Shown here: positions 42,626-52,651 of the stretch, one piece after another
How positions within the stretch are numbered: position 1 is the first letter of the stretch
Layout of the letters: the number at the start of each line of letters is the position of its first letter
Source of the DNA: Bacteroidaceae bacterium
GTDB lineage: Bacteria > Bacteroidota > Bacteroidia > Bacteroidales > Bacteroidaceae
Assembly (NCBI GenBank): GCA_024398435.1
Contig: JAKSJD010000003.1
Coordinates: 124,001-188,000, forward strand
Direction of reading: 5' to 3'
DNA length: 64,000 nt
Program-made: the position numbers and the translations under genes
The notes under the pieces: model-generated
Databases searched by the model: none
What the model was told of the DNA's origin: nothing
What the model saw: the letters and a program-made list of their open reading frames with translations, nothing else

Positions 42626-44404
42626 ATGGATAATTACATAGTATCAGCAAGAAAATATCGTCCGATGACATTCGACACTGTGGTGGGGCAGGAAGCGCTG
42701 ACCACAACTCTGAAGAACTCGATAGCTTCGGGACGATTGGCTCATGCCTATCTCTTCTGCGGACCTCGCGGAGTGGGAAAGACCACTTGTGCGCGAATCT
42801 TCGCAAAGACAATCAACTGCCTGTCTCCCGGTGCCAATGGTGAAGCTTGTGGCGAATGCGAGTCGTGCCGCTCATTCAACGAGCAGCGCTCACTCAATAT
42901 CTACGAACTCGACGCTGCCAGCAACAACAGTATTGAAGACATTCGCCAACTCATCGAACAGACGCGAATCCCTCCACAGGTGGGCAAGTACAAGGTGTTC
43001 ATCGTCGATGAGGTTCATATGCTCTCGACTGCGGCTTTCAATGCATTCCTCAAAACCCTTGAGGAACCACCTCACTATGTGATTTTCATCCTTGCAACAA
43101 CGGAAAAGCATAAGCTTCTGCCAACAATCCTCAGCCGTTGTCAGATTTACGATTTCAACCGAATGAACGTTCCCGAAATCGTACGTCATCTTCAGATGGT
43201 GGCACAGAAAGAAGGCATTCAGACAGAAGATTCCGCACTTCAGGTAATCGCTGAAAAAGCCGACGGAGGTATGCGCGATGCGCTTTCTATCTTCGACCAG
43301 GTGGCTGCATTCTGCGAAGGCAATATTACTTACCAAAAGACTATTGCCAACCTCAATGTGCTAGACTATGAATATTACTTCAAACTAGTTGACTATTTCC
43401 TCGGAAACGATATTCCGAAGATTATGACAACCTTCAACGAAATACTCAATAAGGGCTTCCTCGGCGACCATTTCATCAATGGATTGAACTCTCACTTGAG
43501 AAACCTCCTGATGAGCAAAGACCCTCAGACTCTGCCACTTATCGAGGCAAATGAGGATGTTCGCCAGCGTTATGGTCAACAGGCACAGAAGTGTAAGCAG
43601 CAGTTCATCTATTCAGCCATTCGTCGTTGCACGGATTGCGACCTGAACTACAAGCAAAGTCAAAACAAGCGCCTTCTCGTGGAGATTACTCTCATCGAGA
43701 TTGCTCAGGCAGCTCAAGACGACGTGCCTTCGGCGGGGCGTAGCCCCAAGAAGATTTTAAAACCAATATTTGCGGCAACGGAAAAGTCTCAGACATCTGC
43801 TGCCGCCAGTGCTGTTGCACAACCAAAGGCCGCTAATGTTGCAAACACTGGTCAGACACAGCAACCAGCCAATGCACAACCAGTTGCCAATCCAGCATTC
43901 AATGCTGCTTCGATTCAACTTCCAAACGTTGCGAATGCTCCAAAGCACGGACGAATGTTCTCCATCTCAGGAGCAACTTCCAATCAGGTCAAGCAAGCTG
44001 AAGAAGAGAAAACTGTTGTTGCCATACCCGAATCGTCCGAAAAAATGGAGTTCGACGTGGTCAATCTCACTCGAGCAGTCAAGACGTATGCATCAAAGTT
44101 GCCAATGGAGGAAATGGCATTCTCGACAGGACTTTCTTCAATGAAATTCAACATCACGGGAGAAAAGCAATTCGAGGCAGTGGCAGAGAATCAGATTGTA
44201 CTTGCTCAAGTGCAGAGAAACATTCCTCAAATCACGGATTTCGTGTGTCGCTTTATGGGAATTGGCGACATCGGAATGACGGTAAGATTGGCCGAGAAGA
44301 AAGAGCATGCAAAAATACTTTCTCCGTACGAACAATACAACGAAATGAAGAAAATTAACGATAGTTTGGCAAAACTTGAGGAAGAATTTGCACTTACTTT
44401 CTAA
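42626..44404 (+). CDS. dnaX: DNA polymerase III subunit gamma/tau
   Basis: The clamp-loader ATPase. The 592-residue product has Walker A GPRGVGKTT (46-54), the four zinc cysteines C65, C75, C78 and C81, Walker B VFIVDEVHML and the SRC motif LSRCQIYDF. After about residue 375 comes a low-complexity Ala/Gln/Pro/Asn linker (to about 460), then a C-terminal domain that should contact the polymerase. No slippery A-run for a gamma frameshift was seen. It begins the dnaX-divIC-membrane protein-purB run. Confidence 0.96.
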   Translation: MDNYIVSARKYRPMTFDTVVGQEALTTTLKNSIASGRLAHAYLFCGPRGVGKTTCARIFAKTINCLSPGANGEACGECESCRSFNEQRSLNIYELDAASNNSIEDIRQLIEQTRIPPQVGKYKVFIVDEVHMLSTAAFNAFLKTLEEPPHYVIFILATTEKHKLLPTILSRCQIYDFNRMNVPEIVRHLQMVAQKEGIQTEDSALQVIAEKADGGMRDALSIFDQVAAFCEGNITYQKTIANLNVLDYEYYFKLVDYFLGNDIPKIMTTFNEILNKGFLGDHFINGLNSHLRNLLMSKDPQTLPLIEANEDVRQRYGQQAQKCKQQFIYSAIRRCTDCDLNYKQSQNKRLLVEITLIEIAQAAQDDVPSAGRSPKKILKPIFAATEKSQTSAAASAVAQPKAANVANTGQTQQPANAQPVANPAFNAASIQLPNVANAPKHGRMFSISGATSNQVKQAEEEKTVVAIPESSEKMEFDVVNLTRAVKTYASKLPMEEMAFSTGLSSMKFNITGEKQFEAVAENQIVLAQVQRNIPQITDFVCRFMGIGDIGMTVRLAEKKEHAKILSPYEQYNEMKKINDSLAKLEEEFALTF

Positions 44405-44467
44405 AATATTTGGTAAATAAAAGGATTTTATTTAATTTTGTGCCCAAATTTATAGGTGAGATAAAGT

Positions 44468-44761
44468 ATGAGACACATAATCCGGCACTACATGCTTAAG
44501 TATAAGTACGTAATCGCGTTGGCAATTTTCTTTGTTGCCATCGGATTGGTAGGCGACCATTGCTGGATAAAGAGAATTGAACAACGCAAGGAAATTGCTC
44601 AGCTCAAGAGTGAAATAGAAAAGGAAATAAAAACATTCAACGACGACAAGGAACAACTCGAGAAATTGAAGACAAATCCAGAAGCTGTGAAGCGCATTGC
44701 ACATGAACGTTATTATATGAAGACAGAAGCCGAGGATATCTTCGTGATTGAAGACGAGTAG
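44468..44761 (+). CDS. FtsB/DivIC-type septum formation initiator
   Basis: A 97-residue bitopic division protein: short cytoplasmic N-terminus, a membrane helix (about 15-33), a coiled coil (about 38-68, RKEIAQLKSEIEKEIKTFNDDK) and the conserved end EAVKRIAHERYYMKTEAEDIF. It should pair with FtsL/FtsQ-type proteins at the septum. 63 nt after dnaX and 17 nt before the next gene. Confidence 0.92.
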   Translation: MRHIIRHYMLKYKYVIALAIFFVAIGLVGDHCWIKRIEQRKEIAQLKSEIEKEIKTFNDDKEQLEKLKTNPEAVKRIAHERYYMKTEAEDIFVIEDE

Positions 44762-44778
44762 AAGTTCGTAAGAAATAA

Positions 44779-45174
44779 ATGAATAAAGCAAAACTTACAG
44801 ATTACATCGCAAATACAGGAGAAACGTTAGTGATTATCGGAGCCGCGATGTGGATAACTCAATGGGAAGTAGCCAAGTTTCTTTTTGCAATAGGCACTCT
44901 CTTGTTTGTGGTAGGCCGATTGGCAACAAAGAATCCTGAAACTCACAGCATTACACTGAAGCGACTCTATGTTCAGCGTACGATTGGACTTGCGCTGCTC
45001 GTGGTTGCAGCATTGCTGATGTTTTTCTATGAAAGCCTCAATGGATTGGAAATCACGGATTATGTAGTGAGGTCGACTCCTTCGGCATGGTTGCTCCCAT
45101 TCATGATTTTCGTTGTTTTGGAACTTTATACAGCATTCCGAATTCCCGCAGAAATTAAAAAAGAACAAGCATAA
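44779..45174 (+). CDS. Membrane protein of unknown function, four helices
   Basis: A 131-residue integral membrane protein with four hydrophobic segments (about 14-30, 33-47, 69-86 and 103-121). I do not recognise the family beyond its regular occurrence beside divIC and purB in Bacteroidales. It ends 10 nt before the purB start. Confidence 0.75.
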   Translation: MNKAKLTDYIANTGETLVIIGAAMWITQWEVAKFLFAIGTLLFVVGRLATKNPETHSITLKRLYVQRTIGLALLVVAALLMFFYESLNGLEITDYVVRSTPSAWLLPFMIFVVLELYTAFRIPAEIKKEQA

Positions 45175-45184
45175 TAAAAAGAAA

Positions 45185-46522
45185 ATGATACTTTCAGACT
45201 TGACAGCAGTGTCGCCAATCGATGGACGATACAGAAACAAGACAGACAAACTCGCAGATTATTTTTCTGAGTACGCACTCATTCGCTATCGCGTGAGAGT
45301 AGAGGTTGAGTATTTCATCACCCTCACTGGTTTCCTCCATATTTTTGATGTGGAAAAGGTGGCTCCTACACTTCGCGGAATCTATCAGAACTTCACAGAG
45401 GCAGACGCTCAGCGTGTGAAGGACATCGAGAAGGTGACCAACCACGATGTTAAGGCCGTTGAATATTTCATCAAGGAAAAGTTTGATGAGATTGGCGGAC
45501 TCGAGCAATATAAGGAATTCATCCATTTCGGACTTACAAGTCAGGACATCAACAATACAAGTGTTCCGCTTTCAATCAAGGAAGCTTTGGAAGATGTCTA
45601 TTATCCAATGGTAGAGGAACTGATCGACCAGTTGCAGCAATACGCCGACGAATGGAAGAACATTCCAATGTTGGCAAAGACTCATGGTCAGCCAGCTTCG
45701 CCAACCCGTCTGGGTAAGGAGGTAATGGTCTATGTATATCGCTTGACAGAGCAACTTAACTTGCTGAAGGCTTGCCGTATTTCTGCAAAGTTTGGTGGTG
45801 CAACAGGCAACTACAACGCTCATCATGTAGCTTATCCAAGTGTCGACTGGAAGTCGTTCGGCAATGAATTCGTTAAGAATCAGCTCGGACTTCAGCGTGA
45901 GCAGTGGACCACTCAAATCAGCAACTATGACAATCTCGGAGCCGTGTTTAATGCAATGGCTCGCATCAATACGATTATCATCGACCTCGACCGCGACTTC
46001 TGGATGTATGTCTCTATGGAATATTTCAAGCAGAAGATTAAGGCAGGAGAAGTAGGTTCGAGTGCAATGCCTCACAAGGTCAATCCAATCGACTTTGAAA
46101 ATTCGGAAGGCAACCTCGGAATTGCCAATGCCATTCTGCAGCATCTTGCTACGAAGCTCCCTGTATCGCGTCTGCAGCGCGACCTTACCGACTCCACAGT
46201 TTTGAGAAACGTGGGTGTGCCAATGGGTCACATGCTGATTTCGATTCAGAGCACATTGAAGGGCTTGCGCAAGCTCTTGCTCAACGAAACAGCTATCAAG
46301 CGCGACCTCGACAACTGTTGGGCAGTTTGTGCTGAAGGCATTCAGACAATCCTCCGCCGCGAAGGCTATCCACATCCTTACGAGGCCCTCAAGGCTCTCA
46401 CACGCACCAATTCAGCAATAACAGAAGAGAGCATCTCCGACTTCATCGACGGACTCGACGTGAGCGACAGCGTAAAGCAGGAACTCCATGCAATCTCTCC
46501 TTCCACTTATGTTGGATTATAA
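45185..46522 (+). CDS. purB: Adenylosuccinate lyase
   Basis: Cleaves SAICAR and adenylosuccinate in purine synthesis, releasing fumarate. The 445-residue product starts MILSDLTAVSPIDGRY and has the superfamily signature GSSAMPHKVNPIDFENSEGN, with TSQDINNT and KTHGQPASPT for substrate binding. Length matches the E. coli-type enzyme. The frame extends upstream to 45113, inside the preceding gene, so 45185 is the start. Confidence 0.97.
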   Translation: MILSDLTAVSPIDGRYRNKTDKLADYFSEYALIRYRVRVEVEYFITLTGFLHIFDVEKVAPTLRGIYQNFTEADAQRVKDIEKVTNHDVKAVEYFIKEKFDEIGGLEQYKEFIHFGLTSQDINNTSVPLSIKEALEDVYYPMVEELIDQLQQYADEWKNIPMLAKTHGQPASPTRLGKEVMVYVYRLTEQLNLLKACRISAKFGGATGNYNAHHVAYPSVDWKSFGNEFVKNQLGLQREQWTTQISNYDNLGAVFNAMARINTIIIDLDRDFWMYVSMEYFKQKIKAGEVGSSAMPHKVNPIDFENSEGNLGIANAILQHLATKLPVSRLQRDLTDSTVLRNVGVPMGHMLISIQSTLKGLRKLLLNETAIKRDLDNCWAVCAEGIQTILRREGYPHPYEALKALTRTNSAITEESISDFIDGLDVSDSVKQELHAISPSTYVGL

Positions 46523-46643
46523 TTTTTGACTAAATAAATACATAGATATAACGAAGATTCAAGACCCAAAAGATTGAAAACTTTATAACATTTATGTGAA
46601 TAAATAACATTATTATCAAACAAATTAAAAAAATTAAATTATT

Positions 46644-47951
46644 ATGGAAAATGAATCATGGCAGGACAGCGCCAATGAAAAACGACCACAGCGTCCTCGT
46701 TTCAATCGAGTAGAACGCGCTTACACAGCTAATGGAAACTCAGGTGAACGTGCATTCCGTCCTCAGGGATTTGAGTCACGTGATAATGGTGAACACCAGC
46801 AAGGTGGCTATCAGCCACGTCAGCAGGGTGGTTACGGCCAGCAGCGTCAAGGCGGTTACGGTCAGCAGCGTCAGGGTGGTTACGGCCAGCAGCGTCAAGG
46901 CGGTTATGGTCAGCAGCGTCAAGGCGGTTATGGCCAGCAGCGTCAAGGCGGTTACGGTCAGCAGCGTCAAGGCGGTTATGGTCAGCAGCGTCAAGGCGGT
47001 TATGGTCAGCAGCGTCAGGGTGGCTACGGTCAGCAGCGTCAAGGCGGTTACGGTCAGCAGCGTCAAGGCGGTTATGGTCAGCAGCGTCAGGGTGGTTACG
47101 GCCAGCAGCGTCAGGGTGGTTACGGCCAGCAGCGCGGTGGCTTCGGTCAGCGTCATTCAGCTGATTACAATCCAAATGCTAAGTACAGTTTGAAGAAGCA
47201 GATTGAATATAAGGAATATCTCGAAGATCCAAATGCTCCAATTCGTTTGAACAAGTTCTTGGCCAATGCAGGTATTTGTTCACGTCGCGAAGCAGATGAA
47301 TTCATCCAGGCAGGAGTTGTTCGCGTGAATGGCGAAGTAGTTACAGAACTCGGTTCAAAGGTTATGCGCACCGACGAAGTTCATTTCCACGATCAGCTTG
47401 TATCGCTTGAGAAGAAGACTTACGTGCTCCTCAACAAGCCAAAGGACTATGTGACAACTTCCGACGACCCACAGGCTCGCAAGACCGTGATGGACCTCGT
47501 GAAGAATTGTTGCCGCGAGCGCATCTATCCAGTAGGCCGTCTCGACCGCAACACTACAGGTGTACTTCTCTTCACAAACGATGGAGAACTTGCATCAAAG
47601 CTTACTCATCCTAAGTTCTTGAAGAAGAAGATTTACCACGTATTCCTTGATAAGAACTGTGCATCTTCCGACCTTCAGAAGATTGCTGAGGGAATCGTTC
47701 TCGACGACGGTCCAATCCACGCAGACGCAATCAGTTTTGCAAGCGACACTGACCGCAAGCAGGTAGGCATCGAAATTCACTCAGGCAAGAATCGTATCGT
47801 TCGCCGTATCTTCGAATCTCTCGGCTACAGAGTATTGAAGCTCGACCGCGTGATGTTCGCAGGTTTGACAAAGAAGGGCTTGAAGCGTGGCGACTGGCGT
47901 TTCCTCACAGAGCAGGAAGTTGCAATGCTCCACATGAACACTCAGGATTAG
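46644..47951 (+). CDS. RluB/RsuA-type pseudouridine synthase with 8-residue repeat extension
   Basis: Converts a uridine of rRNA to pseudouridine. The 435-residue product ends with an S4 RNA-binding domain (about 192-238, [20 protein letters not shown]) and a catalytic domain with the active Asp D301 in GRLDRNTTG and [14 protein letters not shown]. Before these lies a disordered, basic region: residues 62-165 are thirteen tandem copies of GGYGQQRQ (the last ends RG), flanked by similar looser text. Such RGG/QGY-type extensions occur on Bacteroidota RluB but this run is very regular. asnS follows in 40 nt. Confidence 0.93.
   Translation: MENESWQDSANEKRPQRPRFNRVERAYTANGNSGERAFRPQGFESRDNGEHQQGGYQPRQQGGYGQQRQGGYGQQRQGGYGQQRQGGYGQQRQGGYGQQRQGGYGQQRQGGYGQQRQGGYGQQRQGGYGQQRQGGYGQQRQGGYGQQRQGGYGQQRQGGYGQQRGGFGQRHSADYNPNAKYSLKKQIEYKEYLEDPNAPIRLNKFLANAGICSRREADEFIQAGVVRVNGEVVTELGSKVMRTDEVHFHDQLVSLEKKTYVLLNKPKDYVTTSDDPQARKTVMDLVKNCCRERIYPVGRLDRNTTGVLLFTNDGELASKLTHPKFLKKKIYHVFLDKNCASSDLQKIAEGIVLDDGPIHADAISFASDTDRKQVGIEIHSGKNRIVRRIFESLGYRVLKLDRVMFAGLTKKGLKRGDWRFLTEQEVAMLHMNTQD
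46827..47138 (+). repeat. Thirteen 24-nt in-frame repeats
   Basis: Units of 24 nt encoding GGYGQQRQ, twelve complete (46827-47114) and a thirteenth ending RG (47115-47138). They differ only at silent third positions (tac/tat, ggc/ggt, caa/cag) plus one tta/cta-type change, so protein identity is kept while DNA varies. Confidence 0.95.
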
Positions 47952-47991
47952 TGTAGATTCATATAAACGACGAGTAATAAATCGAAATAAA

Positions 47992-49392
47992 ATGAATATT
48001 CGTAGAACAAAGATTGCAGACTTGTTGCAGCGCGAAGATTATGGTGCAGAAGTTTGCGTAAAAGGTTGGGTTCGTACAAAGCGAGGCAGTAAGGCAGTTA
48101 ACTTCATTGCCCTCAACGACGGTTCGACTATCAAGAACGTTCAGGTAGTGGCAGATGTTGAGAAGTTCGACCCTGAAATGATGAAGCTCATCACAACCGG
48201 AGCATGTCTCAGTGTAGTAGGTGAAATGGTTCAGAGTATTGGTTCGGGCCAGAACGTGGAAGTTCAGGCACACGAAATAGAGGTCTTGGGCGAATGTCCA
48301 GCCGACTATCCAATGCAGAAGAAGGGACAGAGCTTCGAGTATATGCGTCAGTATGCCCACATGCGTCTGCGTACCAACACATTCGGTGCTGTGTTCCGCA
48401 TTCGTCACAATATGGCAATCGCCATCCACAAGTTCTTCCACGATAAGGGGTTCTACTATTTCCACACTCCACTCATCACAGCAAGCGACTGCGAAGGTGC
48501 AGGCGAGATGTTCCAGGTGACTACAAAGAATCTCTATGACCTGAAGAAGGACGAGAACGGACAGATTATCTATACCGACGATTTCTTCGGCAAGATGACT
48601 TCACTCACAGTGAGCGGTCAGCTCGAAGGCGAACTTGGTGCGACAGCATTGGGTCAGATCTATACATTCGGTCCTACATTCCGTGCCGAAAACAGTAATA
48701 CTCCACGCCACTTGGCCGAGTTCTGGATGATTGAACCAGAAGTATGCTTCATCGACCTTCCCGACCTCATGGACCTTGAGGAAGAGTTTATCAAGTATTG
48801 CGTAAAGTGGGCTCTCGACAATTGCCGTGACGACCTCGAATTCCTTAACAAGATGATCGACCAATCACTCATCGAGCGTCTTGAGAGCGTTGTAAATACC
48901 GAATTCGTTCGTTTGCCATACACAAAGGGTATTGAAATCCTTGAAGAGGCAGTGAAGAACGGTCACAAGTTCGAGTTCCCTGTTAGTTGGGGTTGCGACC
49001 TTGCCAGCGAGCACGAGCGCTATCTCGTGGAGGAACACTTCAAGAAGCCAGTCATCATGATCGACTATCCAAAGGACATCAAGGCATTCTATATGAAGCA
49101 GAACGAAGACGGACGCACCGTTCAGGGTACCGACGTTCTGTTCCCGCAGATTGGCGAGATTATCGGCGGAAGTGTTCGTGAAGAGAACTACGACAAGCTC
49201 ATGAAGCGCATCGACGAGATGAACATCCCAATGAAGGACATGTGGTGGTATCTCGACACTCGTAAGTACGGAAGTTGCCCTCACGGTGGTTTCGGACTTG
49301 GTTTCGAGCGACTCATTCTTTTTGTTACGGGTATGCAAAACATCCGCGATGTCATCCCATTCCCACGCACTCCAAAGACTGCAGAATTCTAA
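47992..49392 (+). CDS. asnS: Asparaginyl-tRNA synthetase
   Basis: Charges tRNA-Asn. The 466-residue product has the N-terminal OB-fold ([25 protein letters not shown]), class II motif 2 ([21 protein letters not shown]) and motif 3 ([16 protein letters not shown]). The AsnRS/AspRS choice follows from [12 protein letters not shown] and the standard length. Ends with a strong terminator. Confidence 0.98.
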   Translation: MNIRRTKIADLLQREDYGAEVCVKGWVRTKRGSKAVNFIALNDGSTIKNVQVVADVEKFDPEMMKLITTGACLSVVGEMVQSIGSGQNVEVQAHEIEVLGECPADYPMQKKGQSFEYMRQYAHMRLRTNTFGAVFRIRHNMAIAIHKFFHDKGFYYFHTPLITASDCEGAGEMFQVTTKNLYDLKKDENGQIIYTDDFFGKMTSLTVSGQLEGELGATALGQIYTFGPTFRAENSNTPRHLAEFWMIEPEVCFIDLPDLMDLEEEFIKYCVKWALDNCRDDLEFLNKMIDQSLIERLESVVNTEFVRLPYTKGIEILEEAVKNGHKFEFPVSWGCDLASEHERYLVEEHFKKPVIMIDYPKDIKAFYMKQNEDGRTVQGTDVLFPQIGEIIGGSVREENYDKLMKRIDEMNIPMKDMWWYLDTRKYGSCPHGGFGLGFERLILFVTGMQNIRDVIPFPRTPKTAEF

Positions 49393-49439
49393 AACCATGT
49401 GCGCATAATCTTCTTCGCGCACGCGTAATATTTAATAAT

Positions 49440-49478
49440 GTGGCGGCCATTTCTCTTATTTGGCTGCCACTTCTTTTT
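49440..49478 (+). terminator. asnS terminator
   Basis: A 10-bp stem (gtggcggcca with tggctgccac, one G-U pair) followed by ttcttttt. Confidence 0.85.
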
Positions 49479-49550
49479 GGCGTGATATCACCTCTAAGAA
49501 ATATAGATAAATGTATAATCTGCTGATTGACAGCATATACAGAAGTAGAA

Positions 49551-49613
49551 ATTTCGGGTCCAAACATAGCGAAACTCAAGACAAAACATTGCAAGAAATC
49601 AGGTCGCGAACCG
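49551..49613 (-). repeat. 22-nt-period repeat, copy 3 (inverted)
   Basis: Read on the minus strand it gives gcggttcgcgacctgatttc, then ttgcaatgttttgtcttgag and tttcgctatgtttggacccg, closely following 9808-9880. The preserved gcggttcgcgacct lead-in shows common origin. Confidence 0.8.
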
Positions 49614-49695
49614 CTTAATTCAATTGCGAGGATTGCACGTAATTGATATTTAATACGAATAAATCGATATTTCGCAAAAATAGTTGGTCGGGAAA

Positions 49696-49726
49696 TTGCT
49701 TGTGTTGATTAATTTTATTATCTTTG
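49696..49726 (+). promoter_or_regulatory. Promoter of the deoxy-sugar operon
   Basis: TTGC at 49696-49699, 19 nt, TATCTTTG at 49719-49726; start codon at 49754. Confidence 0.7.
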
Positions 49727-49753
49727 CAGTCGATAATTATAAATTAGATAGCT

Positions 49754-50701
49754 ATGCAGAAAAACAAATTAGGTAAGACCGGTCTTGAGCTTTCGGCTCT
49801 CAGTTTCGGAGCTTCTTCACTCGGAGGAGTATTCCACGACATAAAGGAACAGGCAGCAATTGAAGCCGTTTTCACAGCAATCGATGGTGGAATGAATTTC
49901 ATCGATGTATCTCCTTATTACGGCCACTACAAGGCGGAGACAGTTTTGGGTAAGGCTCTCAAGGATATTCCTCGCGACAAGTACTTCCTCTCTACAAAGG
50001 TGGGTCGCTACGGAAAAGACGGAGTGAACACATGGGACTACTCGGCAAAGCGCGTGACCGACAGCGTATATGAAAGTATGGAACGCCTGAATATCGAATA
50101 TATCGACCTCATCAACGTTCACGATATCGAGTTCCAGGCATCTCTCCCAGGCGGACTTCAAAAGGTGTGCGATGAAACTCTTCCTGCACTCGTCGAACTT
50201 CGCAAGAAGGGAGTCGTAGGTCACGTTGGAATCACTGACTTGCAACTCGAAAACCTCAAGTGGGTTGTCGATCATGTGGAAGACGGAACCGTAGAAAGCA
50301 TTCTCAACTTTTGTCACTTCTGCCTTTGCGATGACAAGCTTACCGACTTCCTTGACTATTTCGAGGGTAAGGGCATCGGAGTGATCAATGCATCTCCTCT
50401 CTCAATGGGACTCCTCAGCGAACGCGGTGTACCTGATTGGCATCCAGCTCCACGTCCATTGGTTGATGCTTGCGCAAAGGCTGCACAACACTGCAAGGCC
50501 AAGGGCTATCCAATCGAGAAACTTGCTATCCAATATTCTGTAAGCAATCCTCGCATCGCTGCAACTCTCTTCAGCAGTGCAAATCCTGAGAATGTGAAGA
50601 AGAACATTGCTTGGGCAGAAGAACCAATCGACTGGAACCTCGTTGCCGAAGTGAAGGATATTATAGGCGAACAGCAGCGCGTAAGCTGGAAGAATACATA
50701 G
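49754..50701 (+). CDS. Aldo/keto reductase, probable L-fucose (L-galactose) dehydrogenase
   Basis: A 315-residue NAD(P)-dependent oxidoreductase. The AKR tetrad is present: D51, Y56, K82 and H123. Similarity of pattern to L-galactose/L-fucose 1-dehydrogenases (VSPYYGHYKAETVLGKAL, NVHDIEF) and the neighbours suggest oxidation of the sugar C1 to the lactone. First gene of a four-gene run with amidohydrolase, zinc dehydrogenase and mutarotase. The exact sugar (L-fucose, L-galactose or L-rhamnose) is inferred from context. Confidence 0.87.
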   Translation: MQKNKLGKTGLELSALSFGASSLGGVFHDIKEQAAIEAVFTAIDGGMNFIDVSPYYGHYKAETVLGKALKDIPRDKYFLSTKVGRYGKDGVNTWDYSAKRVTDSVYESMERLNIEYIDLINVHDIEFQASLPGGLQKVCDETLPALVELRKKGVVGHVGITDLQLENLKWVVDHVEDGTVESILNFCHFCLCDDKLTDFLDYFEGKGIGVINASPLSMGLLSERGVPDWHPAPRPLVDACAKAAQHCKAKGYPIEKLAIQYSVSNPRIAATLFSSANPENVKKNIAWAEEPIDWNLVAEVKDIIGEQQRVSWKNT

Positions 50702-50731
50702 TAGGGGACGACATAAATTCATAATCGAGAT

Positions 50732-51604
50732 ATGAAGATTATCGATGCACACAGCCATTTGTGGCTACGTCAGGATACGAAGGTCGACGGCCAGGTAATC
50801 CGCACCACGGAAAACGGCCGAAGCATCTTCTTTGGCGAGGAAGTTCAGATGTTGCCACCGTTCATGATCGACGGAAAGAACAGTGCAGAAGTGTTCCTCA
50901 GCAACATGAACTATGCACAAGTCAGTGCTGCCGTAGTGGTTCAGGAAGTCATCGACGGCAATCAAAATCAATACCTGAAGCAAGTGGAGGAAAACTATCC
51001 CGACCGATTCTTCTGCTGCGGAATGCTCAATGGATTGGAGATTCCCGACGGATTCAAAGCTGTAGCCATTCCTGCCCATCGCTTGCACGACCCGCTCAAT
51101 TCGCCCGAGATGATGCAGATGTTTAAGCAGTTGGAACAGAACGGCCAAATCCTTTCCATCTGCCTTGCCGACGATGCCAAGCAGATTGCTGAGATGGAGG
51201 AAGTCGTTCAGGAATGCAAGAACCTGAAGATTGCAATCGGCCACTTCGGAATGGTCACAACACCAAATTGGAAGGGCCAAATCATGCTTGCACGCCACGA
51301 TAATGTTATGGTGGAATCGGGAGGAATCACATGGCTCTACAACAGCGAGTTCTATCCTTATCCATCTGCAGTGCGTTCCATCAAGCAGGCAGCAGATTGG
51401 GTGGGCATGGACAAGCTCATGTGGGGCAGCGACTATCCACGCACAATCACGGCAATCACATATAAGATGTCGTATGATTTCATCCTGAAGTCGAACGAAC
51501 TGACAGACAGTGAGAAGCAGCTCTTCCTTGGCAAGAATGCAGAGAAGTTCTATGGCTTCACCAATCTCGTGGATTTGCCTTATGTGAAGAACATGAGCGA
51601 GTAA
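50732..51604 (+). CDS. Amidohydrolase 2-family lactonase
   Basis: A 290-residue TIM-barrel metal hydrolase: DAHSH with ligands H7 and H9 at the start, IAIGHFGM in the middle and WGSDYPR with the conserved Asp near residue 233. This group includes L-fucono- and L-rhamnono-lactonases, so it probably opens the lactone made by the preceding dehydrogenase. 30 nt separate the two genes. Confidence 0.83.
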   Translation: MKIIDAHSHLWLRQDTKVDGQVIRTTENGRSIFFGEEVQMLPPFMIDGKNSAEVFLSNMNYAQVSAAVVVQEVIDGNQNQYLKQVEENYPDRFFCCGMLNGLEIPDGFKAVAIPAHRLHDPLNSPEMMQMFKQLEQNGQILSICLADDAKQIAEMEEVVQECKNLKIAIGHFGMVTTPNWKGQIMLARHDNVMVESGGITWLYNSEFYPYPSAVRSIKQAADWVGMDKLMWGSDYPRTITAITYKMSYDFILKSNELTDSEKQLFLGKNAEKFYGFTNLVDLPYVKNMSE

Positions 51605-51636
51605 AACGAATACAACAGATTTTTTATTAAAAGATA

Positions 51637-52650
51637 ATGAAAGCAATTCAGATAAAAGACGCAGGCATTCTCGAAGTAGTAGATGTAGAGAAACCCGAAA
51701 TGGCAGACGATGAAGTCTTGCTCAAAATAAATTTTGTAGGTTTTTGCGGAAGCGACCTCAACACATTCCGTGGCTTGAACCCAATGGTTCAGTTGCCAAT
51801 CATTCCAGGACACGAAATCGGTGCAACTATCGCGGCAGTAGGTAAGGACGTGCCTCAGACATTGAAGCCAGGAATGGTCGTAACAGTGAATCCTTACACC
51901 AATTGCGGAAAGTGTGCATCATGCCGTGCAGGTCAGCCAAACGCATGCGAACATAATCAGACACTCGGAGTGCAGCGCAACGGAGCCATGAAGGAATACA
52001 TCTCGCTGCCTTGGCAGAAAATCATTCCAGCCGAAGGAATCACACCTCGCGACTGTGCAATGATCGAACCAATGAGCGTTGGTTTCCATGCAGTCAATCG
52101 CGGACAGGTAAGCGAGAAGGACACCGTTGTTGTCTTTGGTTGCGGAATGATCGGAATGGGTGCAATCGTCGCAGCTTCCCTTCGTGGAGCAACTGTCATT
52201 GCAGTGGACATCGACGATGAAAAGCTCGGAATAGCAAAGAGCGTAGGAGCAGCATACGGAGTCAACAGTATGAATGAAGACCTTCACGAGCGTCTGCTCG
52301 CACTTACCGACGGCTTCGGACCTTCAGTATGTATCGAGGCAGTGGGCAATCCTCACACCTACCGCAGTGCAATCGAAGAAGTTAGTTTTGCAGGAAGAGT
52401 CGTATATATTGGCTATGCAAAGGCCGACATTGCTTTCACTACAAAGCTTTTCGTGCAGAAGGAACTCACAATCCGCGGTTCACGCAATGCAATGCCAACC
52501 GATTTCGAGGCAGTTATCGAGCGCTTGAAAGGTGGATTCGACGTAAGTCCGTTCATTTCCGAAGTTGTAGAACCTGAAGATGCATTCCGCGCAATGACCG
52601 ACTGGAACAGTAATCCAGGTAAGGTATTCCGCATTCTTGTAAAGCTATAA
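51637..52650 (+). CDS. Zinc-dependent alcohol dehydrogenase (MDR family)
   Basis: A 337-residue medium-chain dehydrogenase. Catalytic zinc ligands C37, H59 and E60 are visible, with the four structural-zinc cysteines C90, C93, C96 and C104. The nucleotide-binding loop is FGCGMIGMGAI. In this operon it may oxidise an acid-sugar intermediate, such as L-fuconate or its dehydrated keto form. Starts 32 nt after the amidohydrolase. Confidence 0.88.
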   Translation: MKAIQIKDAGILEVVDVEKPEMADDEVLLKINFVGFCGSDLNTFRGLNPMVQLPIIPGHEIGATIAAVGKDVPQTLKPGMVVTVNPYTNCGKCASCRAGQPNACEHNQTLGVQRNGAMKEYISLPWQKIIPAEGITPRDCAMIEPMSVGFHAVNRGQVSEKDTVVVFGCGMIGMGAIVAASLRGATVIAVDIDDEKLGIAKSVGAAYGVNSMNEDLHERLLALTDGFGPSVCIEAVGNPHTYRSAIEEVSFAGRVVYIGYAKADIAFTTKLFVQKELTIRGSRNAMPTDFEAVIERLKGGFDVSPFISEVVEPEDAFRAMTDWNSNPGKVFRILVKL

Positions 52651-52651
52651 T

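Larger units (their letters stand above)
49393..49753. other. Intergenic region with terminator, inverted repeat copy and promoter
   Basis: Contains a hairpin gtgcgc/gcgcac (49398-49421), the terminator at 49440-49478, the third copy of the 22-nt-period repeat (49551-49613, inverted) and the promoter at 49696-49726. No coding sequence seen. Confidence 0.75.

Noticed and set aside
43740-43770. Programmed frameshift site in dnaX
   Set aside because: No A6/A7 or AAAAAAG-type slippery run with following hairpin was found.
46732-47193. Long open frames in other registers of the 24-nt repeat, both strands
   Set aside because: Any frame through a stop-free repeat stays open; only the frame joined to the S4 and catalytic domains is meaningful.
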